Shown in pieces: positions 44,294 through 52,200 of a stretch of DNA of 64,000 nt. The position numbers and the translations under genes were made by a program. Origin of the DNA: an uncultured Eubacteriaceae bacterium. GTDB taxonomy: Bacteria > Bacillota > Clostridia > Eubacteriales > Eubacteriaceae. The stretch is taken from NCBI GenBank assembly GCA_945867155.1, contig CAMBHL010000002.1:304565-368564 (forward strand), read 5' to 3'. Below the pieces are notes generated by a model. The model had not been told where the DNA came from, made no database searches, and saw nothing but the letters and a program-made list of their open reading frames with translations. Each line of letters starts with the position of its first letter. Positions within the stretch are counted from its first letter, which is position 1.

Positions 44294-45152
44294 CGCACTG
44301 GCCACAGTTATTGAAACTGCAGAAAAGACGGGAAAGCCTTTTTGGCAGATCGTAGAGGAAGACAGCTGTCAGGAAGACGCTGTCGATCCGAAAACGGCCT
44401 TTGAACAGATGCGGGCGACCTATCAGGCGATGACCGCATCTCTCGCCGATTACGACGCCAGCCGGCGTTCGGCCAGCGGCCTCGTGGGCGGCGAAGGCGA
44501 AAAGATCGAAGCCCGGCGCAAGGCCGGCAGACTCATCTGCGGCGACTTCGTGGGACGGGTTATGGAAATCGCCCTGAAGATCGGAGAATCCAACGCGTGC
44601 ATGCGTCGGATCGTCGCGGCGCCCACAGCGGGTTCCTGCGGTGTCGTGCCCGCGGTGCTCATCGCCGTTTCCGAAAAAGAAGACTTTTCGGAAGATGAAC
44701 TGGTCCAGGCGCTGTACGTCGCCGGGGGCATCGGCGGCGTCATCGGCGAACGAGCCTTTCTCGCCGGCGCGGCCGGGGGCTGCCAGGCAGAAATCGGTGC
44801 GGCCTCGGCCATGGCAGCCGGGGCTTTGACCGCGCTGTACGGCGGGGATGCGGCCATGATCGCCAACGCGGCGGCCCTGGCCCTCAAAGGGCTTCTCGGC
44901 CTGTCGTGCGACCCCGTTGCGGGCCTTGTCGAAGTGCCCTGCGTGAAGCGCAACGCCCTCGGCGCGGTGAACGCCGTCACGTCGGCGGACATGACCCTCG
45001 CGGGGATCAAAAGCCAGATTCCGCCGGATGAAGTCATCGACGCCATGCGCACCATCGGCCGGAACATGGACCCGGACATCAAGGAAACCGGCGTCGGCGG
45101 CCTGGCCGGAACAGAAACCGGAAGGGCCATCAGCCAGCGGATCAAGCTGTAA
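44286..45152 (+). CDS. sdaAA: L-serine dehydratase, iron-sulfur-dependent, alpha subunit
   Basis: A 288-residue catalytic subunit. Cysteines in SNACMRRIVAAPTAGSCG and LGLSCDPVAGLVEVPCVKRN supply the [4Fe-4S] ligands seen in the family; GGCQAEIGAASAMAA is also diagnostic. ATG 44286 lies 6 bases after AAAGGAGG. The two-subunit form is typical of clostridia, where serine feeds pyruvate metabolism. Confidence 0.95.
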   Translation: MLDALATVIETAEKTGKPFWQIVEEDSCQEDAVDPKTAFEQMRATYQAMTASLADYDASRRSASGLVGGEGEKIEARRKAGRLICGDFVGRVMEIALKIGESNACMRRIVAAPTAGSCGVVPAVLIAVSEKEDFSEDELVQALYVAGGIGGVIGERAFLAGAAGGCQAEIGAASAMAAGALTALYGGDAAMIANAAALALKGLLGLSCDPVAGLVEVPCVKRNALGAVNAVTSADMTLAGIKSQIPPDEVIDAMRTIGRNMDPDIKETGVGGLAGTETGRAISQRIKL

Positions 45153-45169
45153 AAGCTATAAATTCTTTC

Positions 45170-45198
45170 TGCGCCCGGAAAAAAATCCGCCGGGCGCA
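45170..45198 (+). terminator. GC-rich hairpin after sdaAA
   Basis: TGCGCCCGG pairs with CCGGGCGCA across an A-rich loop. The following sequence is AATTAATTT rather than a T-run, so termination may be partial. Confidence 0.6.
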
Positions 45199-45217
45199 AA
45201 TTAATTTAAAAAAAGCC

Positions 45218-45246
45218 TTGCAAAGTTTTTGTGAAATTGCTATAAT
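45218..45246 (+). promoter_or_regulatory. tRNA-Lys promoter
   Basis: TTGCAA (45218-45223) and TATAAT (45241-45246), spacer 17; the tRNA begins 17 bases after the -10 box. Confidence 0.85.
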
Positions 45247-45263
45247 AGCTAAGTAATTTGCGA

Positions 45264-45340
45264 GGGCCATTAGCTCAGTTGGCTAGAGCACCTGACTCTT
45301 AATCAGGGTGTCCAGGGTTCGAGTCCCTGATGGCCCACCA
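45264..45340 (+). tRNA. tRNA-Lys, anticodon CTT
   Basis: A 77-base cloverleaf with encoded CCA. The acceptor stem pairs GGGCCAT with ATGGCCC, the D-arm is AGCTCAGTTGGCTAGAGC, the anticodon loop CTCTTAA sits on a CCTGA/TCAGG stem, and the T-arm is CAGGGTTCGAGTCCCTG. CTT reads AAG lysine codons. A hairpin terminator follows. Confidence 0.97.
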
Positions 45341-45352
45341 TTTTAGAAGAAA

Positions 45353-45377
45353 TATCACCGAGAGGTGATTTTTTTTT
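45353..45377 (+). terminator. Terminator after tRNA-Lys
   Basis: ATCACC-GAGA-GGTGAT followed by a long T-run of eight or more. Confidence 0.88.
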
Positions 45378-45387
45378 GCCAGAAACC

Positions 45388-45417
45388 AAAAAAGAGAGGA
45401 TAATTTCCTCTCTTTTA
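45388..45417 (-). terminator. Terminator of the zinc-finger gene
   Basis: AAAGAGAGGA and TCCTCTCTTT form a 10-bp stem; read on the minus strand, after the gene stop at 45425, a T-rich run follows. Confidence 0.8.
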
Positions 45418-45424
45418 TCGTTCA

Positions 45425-45655
45425 TTATGCAATTTTGTCGTATTCAATAACCGTTAACTCGCTCGCAAGGGACTCTGCTTTTTCCATAAGTTCGTAGAGG
45501 CGTTCTGTGACAGATGCGGAATAAAGCACATCTCCACACTGCTCGCATTTCATGCAGGGGACATTTTTGATGATGATCATGCAGTTTTTGAGATCGGCGA
45601 AATAAGTGGTGGTCGATGGCGACATATTGCCGGATTTACAGCTTTGGCATTTCAT
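45425..45655 (-). CDS. YgiT-type zinc-finger protein (MqsA N-terminal-like)
   Basis: A 76-residue protein with CQSC and CEQCGDVLYSAS, the CxxC pairs and sequence of the YgiT/MqsA zinc domain; the helix-turn-helix part of full MqsA is absent. Such proteins are often antitoxins beside a DUF4258 or MqsR-type toxin, but no toxin gene is adjacent. It may be an orphan remnant or have a stand-alone role. Confidence 0.75.
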   Translation of the reverse strand: MKCQSCKSGNMSPSTTTYFADLKNCMIIIKNVPCMKCEQCGDVLYSASVTERLYELMEKAESLASELTVIEYDKIA

Positions 45656-45782
45656 CGGTTAATTCCCCTTTGGTTTTTATTTTATTGTAGCACGCTGCCT
45701 GAAAATCCTCAATTTGAATCCAGTGCGATGCGGATAATGCTATAATAATATAAAGAATGGCTTATAAGGAGAAACCGCAATA

Positions 45783-46307
45783 ATGGGACGAAAATCAGTC
45801 AAAACCGATAAAAACATCTATCAGATCAGCCGGGAGGAGGCTGGGATGACCCGGGCTCAGGCCAGCGAGGCCCTGGGGTCTATTTCAGAAAGCCGCATTG
45901 AAAAGTGCGAAAACAGGAAGGACACCTGCCCTCATCCTGACGAGGTGCTGCAAATGGCGAAAGTCTACAAGAAACCGGCGCTGTGCAATTACTATTGTTC
46001 CCACGAATGCGCCATCGGGCGGGAATACATTCCGGAAGTAAAGCTCAGCGGGCTGGAGCAGATCGTCCTGAAAATGCTGTCGTCGATGAATTCTCTGGAA
46101 CGGGCGAAAGACCGCCTGATCGACATCACGGCTGATGGCGAAATCGTCGACGACGAGCTGGTCGATTTTGCGAGAATCGAAAACGGCGTCGAGGAAATTT
46201 CAATGGCCGCCGATGCCCTGAGCCTTTGGGTCCAGAACACGATCGCTTCCGGGAAAATCGACTCGGACAAGCTCGAAGAAGCCCGGGCGCGGGTCAATAA
46301 ATCCTAA
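45783..46307 (+). CDS. Helix-turn-helix domain protein of unknown function
   Basis: The 174-residue protein starts with a basic segment and an HTH-like stretch (ISREEAGMTRAQASEALG, SESRIEKCENRK) similar to XRE regulators, followed by a cysteine-containing region (CNYYCSHECAIG) and a helical C-terminal half with two acidic heptad-like stretches. AAGGAG precedes ATG, and TATAAT lies at 45741-45746. I cannot name a partner or target. Conserved cysteines suggest a metal site or redox sensing, which is conjecture. Confidence 0.7.
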   Translation: MGRKSVKTDKNIYQISREEAGMTRAQASEALGSISESRIEKCENRKDTCPHPDEVLQMAKVYKKPALCNYYCSHECAIGREYIPEVKLSGLEQIVLKMLSSMNSLERAKDRLIDITADGEIVDDELVDFARIENGVEEISMAADALSLWVQNTIASGKIDSDKLEEARARVNKS

Positions 46308-46381
46308 TCCGCCAAAGTCAGGGGAATAGCGGGGTCTAATCCGCACTTGTTTGCCTTTAATGAAAACCGAACCGAAACTAT

Positions 46382-46425
46382 AATAACACCAAGATTTGAA
46401 ACTAATTTCAAATGGAGGTGTTATT
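46382..46425 (+). repeat. Long imperfect inverted repeat before the small membrane protein genes
   Basis: Arms AATAACACC + ATTTGAAA and TTTCAAAT + GGTGTTATT pair over 17 bp with one three-base internal loop (AAG against GGA) and a CTAA loop, followed by TTT. It covers the GGAGG site of the following short frame. It could be a terminator of the HTH gene, a translation-blocking hairpin, or an old element end. Confidence 0.55.
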
Positions 46426-46428
46426 TTT

Positions 46429-46587
46429 ATGAGGATTCGGGCATCGGACATCAGCACGCGGGTCGCCCTGAGCCGGCTTTTAATGAAAGTTTCGGCAGAT
46501 GAACCGCGGAGCCAAAGGTTGGGGATTCAGGACGTTTCAAAATTCAGGACCCCTGAACCCAAAGAGAAGGAGAGCAAAAGATGTTAA
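46429..46587 (+). CDS. Possible small protein, 52 codons
   Basis: ATG 46429 lies 11 bases after GGAGG and opens a basic 52-residue frame (MRIRASDISTRVALSRLLMK at the start) that ends overlapping the first ATG of the next gene (ATGTTAA). No domain is recognised. The overlap looks like translational coupling, but the frame could be chance. Confidence 0.3.
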   Translation: MRIRASDISTRVALSRLLMKVSADEPRSQRLGIQDVSKFRTPEPKEKESKRC

Positions 46588-46796
46588 CCTTATGTTTTGT
46601 GATTTTTTTAATGGTGATCTTATTCAGGCTGACCGGCGTGCTGTTTCACATCGCCGGCGGGGTGTTGGGCTTTATTTTCAGCCTGCTCGGGTGGGTGATT
46701 TTGGGCGGTCTCGCCGTCGGTCTGCTGGGATTGGCGGTTTATTTCCTGCCCGTGATTTTGGTCGTCGGGGCGGTGGCGGTGCTGATGGCAATATGA
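46581..46796 (+). CDS. Small hydrophobic membrane protein
   Basis: A 71-residue protein made almost only of hydrophobic residues, with two or three membrane helices. Its beginning MLTLCFVIFLMVILFRLTG and the FHIAGGVLGFIFSLLGW block match the 73-residue protein encoded at 57791-58012, so the two are paralogues. GAAGGAGAG precedes ATG. Function unknown. Confidence 0.75.
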   Translation: MLTLCFVIFLMVILFRLTGVLFHIAGGVLGFIFSLLGWVILGGLAVGLLGLAVYFLPVILVVGAVAVLMAI

Positions 46797-46857
46797 ACAG
46801 CAATAATATGTAGAAAATAATAATTTAATTCGATAAATATTTTGGGAGGTAAATATT

Positions 46858-47271
46858 ATGTCTAATGATTATGGTGGATATTATATCACTTGGTACTGTG
46901 ATAATTGCAGAACGATCATGAACGGTCAACCTGGCTTTTCAACAGACAGCGGAGAATGGACGTGCACAGAGTGCGGATATGTCAATGATGTTACGGAAAA
47001 TAACGTTACTGAAATTGAGGAAGAAATCCCAACACGGTATGCGATGTGCCCAACTTGTGGTCATCGGTTGCGGAGAGTACGAGATATGTTTGGTGATTGG
47101 GACGGAGAAACATACAGTTGTGATTGGTGTGCGGCTGCTTCAGAAGATGAGGAGGAAGAAGATATAAGCGTCTACGAAGCTGCTGAAATCTGGGCATCAA
47201 ACGGTAAAGATGAAGATTATACTTTTGGATATACCGAGGAAGAATTAGAAGATGCATTTATGGGAAGGTAA
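46858..47271 (+). CDS. Acidic zinc-ribbon protein of unknown function
   Basis: A 137-residue protein with three cysteine pairs: CDNC, CTEC and CPTC, then CDWC, enough for two zinc ribbons. The C-terminal 45 residues are strongly acidic (EDEEEEDI). Codon use is clearly more A/T-rich than in most neighbours, a sign of a different origin. GGGAGG lies before ATG. No function recognised. Confidence 0.7.
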   Translation: MSNDYGGYYITWYCDNCRTIMNGQPGFSTDSGEWTCTECGYVNDVTENNVTEIEEEIPTRYAMCPTCGHRLRRVRDMFGDWDGETYSCDWCAAASEDEEEEDISVYEAAEIWASNGKDEDYTFGYTEEELEDAFMGR

Positions 47272-47304
47272 CGGCTGTTTATACATAAGAAAGGAGGAAA
47301 AGAA

Positions 47305-47979
47305 GTGGCAATCAAAAATAAAATCTACGAGATTAAAATTCTGCAGAATCAGATGCTGCAGGATTATTTCCGAATGGAAATCGAGGGGAATTTTACGGAG
47401 AAGGAATGGCGGGAGGAACTGATCGCGGTCTTAGAGGATGATCGGCGCTACCGGCATTCCGCGTCATTGACCGGCGTCCGGCGCAAAATCGCTGAAGTCG
47501 GCATTGCAAATTACACGATTGACGATATGGACAGCCAGTTGATATTGACGCTGTTTCGCGGACAGAACGCTTTCAGCGACTGCTGCAGCTGCCGGCTCAA
47601 ATGGTATCTCAACGACATCATCGAGGACCGCAATTTCGAAGCCCATCTCAGCGGCAATGAAACCGAAGACGAGATCTTCTGCTGGGCCATCACGTCGATC
47701 GAAAATCTGAAGAAATTTGTCGGCGGCTGTTCCGAGTGGAACACGAATTCCCAGGTTCCGAAAGCAGAACGGGACGCTTTTTGCAAAAAAGCCTACACGG
47801 CTTTAAAAGAGATGTCAGATCAGATTCTGGCTGATTATCAAAAGCAGACTGCCCCGGCGCCGGAGCCTTTAGAGGATTCAAAGCAAACGGATCGTAAAAA
47901 TTTTTATGTGTCCCTGGCGGCTTTGTCCAGCGCCGCCGCTGCGGTGTTGATGAGTATAAAAACGTTGTTTTTGCATTAA
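47305..47979 (+). CDS. Unknown protein with HEPN-like RN-x3-H motif and C-terminal membrane helix
   Basis: The 224-residue protein starts with GTG at 47305 after AAAGGAGG. It is largely helical; RNFEAH at 109-114 sits between helices as in HEPN-domain RNases (R-x4-6-H). A Pro-rich hinge near 185 and a single hydrophobic C-terminal helix (FYVSLAALSSAAAAVLMS) suggest membrane tethering. HEPN proteins are frequent in toxin and phage-defence systems; here the neighbours are unknown genes and a restriction-modification locus. The HEPN assignment rests on motif and helical context only. Confidence 0.6.
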   Translation: MAIKNKIYEIKILQNQMLQDYFRMEIEGNFTEKEWREELIAVLEDDRRYRHSASLTGVRRKIAEVGIANYTIDDMDSQLILTLFRGQNAFSDCCSCRLKWYLNDIIEDRNFEAHLSGNETEDEIFCWAITSIENLKKFVGGCSEWNTNSQVPKAERDAFCKKAYTALKEMSDQILADYQKQTAPAPEPLEDSKQTDRKNFYVSLAALSSAAAAVLMSIKTLFLH

Positions 47980-48011
47980 TTATTTTGTAGATAATAGGAG
48001 GGGGTATTGAT

Positions 48012-48644
48012 ATGGCAGTAGTACAGGAAGCTTTTTATATTCCAGATGATATTACGACAAAAATTCTCACTGGAGAATACCGCAGGTTAGGAGGTGTTAT
48101 CAGAGTCGCGACAGGGCCAAATAAAGGAAATATTGTTAAGTTCTTGGACTCAGTTGAAGTTCAAGAAGTTGGGCCTATAAAAAGTTTGGGTGTGAGAGTG
48201 ATGCAGTTTGCTGAGACGAATCCAAGGTTAATTAGGATTGGTGGCGCAGTTGTGGCAGTCGGTGCAGTCGGAACATTTATTGTAGGACCTATTTATCGCA
48301 AATGGAAAAATAGGGAACCATTAGTAATGAAAAAGTTCAGAGCAGCTTTTCGCACATATTTGGATGAAATCCGCGGGGGAGAAGTGAAACTAGAGACGAT
48401 TAATGAAATGAAGGCGGCCTTGTATGACTTGAAACATCACAAGCGTTATGAGAAATTTAGAATCGAGCTTTCAGCTGAGGATTTGGATGGGATTGTAGGT
48501 CTGATTTATGATTATACAATTAAATTTGCTGAGGACAATCAAATTGATTTATCAGATAGGGATAAGATCACAACAGATAACTCTATTTTGAATCTGAAGA
48601 ATTATTTGAATATACAGAAGCGTATTATTGAAGAAGCAGCATGA
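48012..48644 (+). CDS. Unknown protein with one membrane helix
   Basis: The 210-residue protein has an N-terminal soluble part with GEYRRLGGVIRVATGPNKGN, one membrane helix (IRIGGAVVAVGAVGTFIVG, about 75-95) and a C-terminal helical, charged domain. GGAGGGGG precedes ATG. A/T-rich codon use differs from the GC-rich core genes, as in the zinc-ribbon gene. No family recognised. It follows the HEPN-like gene by about 30 bases and may share its transcript. Confidence 0.65.
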   Translation: MAVVQEAFYIPDDITTKILTGEYRRLGGVIRVATGPNKGNIVKFLDSVEVQEVGPIKSLGVRVMQFAETNPRLIRIGGAVVAVGAVGTFIVGPIYRKWKNREPLVMKKFRAAFRTYLDEIRGGEVKLETINEMKAALYDLKHHKRYEKFRIELSAEDLDGIVGLIYDYTIKFAEDNQIDLSDRDKITTDNSILNLKNYLNIQKRIIEEAA

Positions 48645-48776
48645 AAATATAGACCGAACATTTTCTTCCTTGCTAATGATGAGGATTTTGTGACGATCGG
48701 TTTGTTGCCGCCGATAAGAACGCGGCTTTTGTAGTGTAAATGATAATAAAGACGGATTTTATTTGCATTTTAAACA

Positions 48777-48816
48777 CAAAACGCGCTGGCCGCTGTGGCT
48801 GGCGCGTTGTTTGATT
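48777..48816. terminator. Two-way terminator before the DUF2442 gene
   Basis: AACGCGCTGGC and GCTGGCGCGTT form an 11-bp stem with two G-U pairs; TTGTTTGATTTT follows and an A-rich stretch precedes. The rest of 48645-48816 shows no gene. Confidence 0.7.
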
Positions 48817-49059
48817 TTATCTGCCGTTTTCGAATAATTCATCGCAGGACAAATCGAGATCGTCATTCCAGATTACGCCATAATCGCCGGTATCTGTATG
48901 AACGCAGTCAAACAACTGGGGAGAGGTTTGAAGGGATTTAAAAGCCGGCCATTTATCAAATAATGGTTTTACGTCGTATATTTTTGTGATCCCTTCGGCA
49001 AACTGTACGCTTAATTTGCAATCTGGCAGGGGGTTAACAGCTTTTACTTTGTGGAACAT
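48817..49059 (-). CDS. DUF2442 domain protein
   Basis: An 80-residue protein with the DUF2442 pattern: VKAVNPLPDCKLSVQFAEG, KIYDVKPLFDK, and GVIWNDDLDLSCDELFENG at the end. The family often lies next to DUF4160 genes in a two-gene module thought to be toxin-antitoxin-like; that partner is missing here. GAAGGTGATTGG precedes ATG on the minus strand. Confidence 0.82.
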   Translation of the reverse strand: MFHKVKAVNPLPDCKLSVQFAEGITKIYDVKPLFDKWPAFKSLQTSPQLFDCVHTDTGDYGVIWNDDLDLSCDELFENGR

Positions 49060-49140
49060 CCAATCACCTTCTTTATGCTAAGGAATATTTATAAATTATC
49101 ACGATTTTATCATAATAACAAGAGCAAGTGATGCCGGTTA

Positions 49141-49169
49141 TTGTCCCTTTTTCCGTCACATGTTAAAAT
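49141..49169 (+). promoter_or_regulatory. Promoter of the restriction-modification genes
   Basis: TTGTCC (49141-49146) and TAAAAT (49164-49169), spacer 17, about 40 bases before the start codon. Confidence 0.6.
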
Positions 49170-49207
49170 AATAACATCACCTATCATATTTTCTAAAGGA
49201 AAAGAGA

Positions 49208-52200
49208 ATGGAACCTACACGCAATTTTGAATTTTTAAAGAACAGCGCCGACACGGCGCCTTTTTACAGCACAGCGCGGGACATCGAAGCACTGTACACA
49301 AACGGGCAGTATGCCCCTGAGGCGGTGACGGTGCGGAAAATCGCCGAAAACCTCGCGAAGACCATCGCTTTTCGGGAAAATCTGGATCTTCCGGAACGGG
49401 CGACATTTAACGACACGCTGAAAGCGATTCGAAACCTCTACATCCTGCCGCCGGCCATGGTGGAATTTCTGTATCAGGTCAAGAAAATCGGCAACCTGGC
49501 GGCGCACGAAATGGGGGACGTATTTTCGAAGGACAACGGCCTGCAGCTTTTGCGGGCGTGTTTTCAGCTGCTGGCGTGGTACGCGGACCACTACTGCGGC
49601 GCGAAGGTCGCGATGGCTCAGTTCGGCGAGCCGGTGCGCCGCACCACGTACCAGACCTTCGACAAAAAGCTCATCTACATTCAGACGGCGGACGGCAGCC
49701 CCGAAGACTGGCCTTTGTACCAGAACAGCCGGAAGATCGGCGACGCGACCCTGACGGACCCGGAAACCGACGCCCGGGCCAACAGCGACGACTTGCGCCG
49801 GGCGGCGAAGGAACGCATCCGCCAGTACATGACGACGTCCGGGGTGCCCTACAAGGTGGAATGGGCGGAACTCGCTTACAGCAAGGCGACGAAGCATTAT
49901 TTTAGGGACTACGACGTCCGCAACGTCCTGTACCGTTCGGGTATCAAGCGCAACGAAAAGCTCACCGGGGACGAGTGGCTCCTCACGGACCTGGACACGG
50001 CGAAGGCGGCGATCACGGCGGTGAAAAACGGCCAGTCAGCCCTGAACCTCACCCATCCGGAAATGCCGGAAATCCATCTGCGCCCGGAACAGCAGGAAGC
50101 GGTGGCCCAGACGAAGCAGGTCTTCAAGAAAAAGGACCGGATGCTGTGGAACGCGAAAATGCGCTTCGGCAAGACCCTGACGGCGCTGGAACTCGTCAAG
50201 GAAGAACAGTTTTCAAAAGTGCTCATCATGACCCACCGGCCGGTGGTGTCGGATTCGTGGTTCGACGATTTCGGCAAAATGCACATGGCCGAAGCGGGCT
50301 ATGCCTTTGGCTCAAAGGGCAGGGGCGAACCGATTCAGAGCTTTGTGAACTGCGGTACGCCTTTCGTCTATTTCGCGAGCATTCAGGATCTCCGGGGCTC
50401 GGCGATTTTCGGCGGCAAGGCCGGGGACAAGAACCGGGAATTTGAACAGATCCCGTGGGACCTCATCATCATCGACGAAGCCCACGAAGGCACCCAGACG
50501 GAGCTGGCCCAGAACGTCATCGACGGCATCAAGGGCAAGGACACCAAAGTCCTGGAGCTTTCGGGCACGCCGTTCAACCTCATCGACCAGTACGACAGCC
50601 CCGAAGCGGTGTACACCTGGGACTACGTCATGGAACAGCAGGCGAAATACGACTGGGATCTCAAGCATCCCGGCCAGCCGAATCCCTACGCCGGGCTGCC
50701 GAAGGTGGAGATGTACGTCTTCGACATCGGAAAAGACTTCAAGAACAAGGGCTACACCGACGTCCTCGACAAGAAATCCTTCAATTTCCGGGAATTTTTC
50801 AGAGTCGATGACGAAACGGGCAAGCTCGTCCACGAAAAGGACGTGTGGCAGTTCCTCAACAACATCACCGACGAAAACAGCGAGACCCATTATCCGTTCT
50901 CGACCGAGACATTCCGGGACCGTCTGCGCCACACCCTGTGGATTCTGCCGGGGGTGAAGGAAGCGACGGCTTTAGAGGCGCTCATGAAACGCCATCCGGT
51001 GTTCGGCCCCCATTACCACATCGTCAACGTCGTGAAGAACGACGCGCGGGACGACGTGGCCGAAGCGAGCGAAGGGGACCTGGCGAAGGTGCGGGCCGCC
51101 ATCGGGGACGACCCGGGGAAAACCCGGACCGTCACGCTCACGGTGCGCAAATTGACCACCGGGGTCAACGTGCCGGAATGGACCGGCGTCGTGTTTTTGT
51201 CGAACACGAGTTCGGCCATGCAGTACCTCCAGGCGGCGTTCCGGGCCCAGACACCTTTCGCCTGTGAATCTTTGGGGCAGAAGGAAATCTGCTACATCTT
51301 CGACTTCGCGCCGGACCGGGCACTGACGGTCATGGCGGAATCGACCCAGCTCAGCACGGGTCTCGGCAAGCGGATACCGGCCCAGAAGAAACGGCAGATG
51401 GCCAATCTCCTCAACTTCCTGCCGATCATCGGCAAAACGGGCAACCGCATGCGGCCCTACAGCGTGGATAAGCTGCTGACCCAGGTGAAGCGGGTGTACG
51501 CGGAAAAGGCGGTGCGCACGGGCTTCGACGACGATTCGATTTATTCTGACGAGCTCCTCATGCTCAAAGAGGGGGATCTCAAGGATTTCAACGACCTCAA
51601 GGCCATCGTCGGCACGAGCAAAAAGGAAAAGGCGCCGGTGCAGATCGGCATCAACGATATCGGTTTAACGAACGAAGAGTACGATATTGCAGAAGACGCG
51701 AAGAAAAAGCGCAAAAAAGACCGCACGGAAGAAGAAGAAGCACTGCTCGAAAAAGAACGGGAACTCAAGGCTCAGCGCAAGACAATGATCTCCATTCTCC
51801 GGGGCATTTCGATCCGCATCCCGATGCTCATTTACGGCATGGACATCGACCTCGCCGAGGACGTGACGATTCAGGCGTTTCCGGACCTCGTGGACGACGT
51901 GTCCTGGGCGGAATTCATGCCCAAAGGGGTTTCGAAGGCGATGTTCAAAAAGTTCATCAAGTATTACGACGGGGACGTGTTCATCGAAGCGGGACGGATC
52001 ATCCGGCGCCGGGTTCAGGCGCTCGATCATGTGAAGCCGGTGGAGCGGGCGGAGCAGCTCGCCCAGATTTTCGCGACGTTTCGGAACCCCGACAAGGAAA
52101 CGGTGCTGACGCCGTGGCGGGTCGTGAATCTCCAGTGCGGCAAGACCATCGGCGGGCTGTCATTCTACGATGAAACGTATCACCACACGACCGAGGGGGC

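Noticed and set aside
45425..45655. Complete MqsRA or DUF4258-YgiT toxin-antitoxin pair
   Set aside because: No toxin-sized frame with a suitable start lies on the same strand within the adjacent gap of 127 bases.
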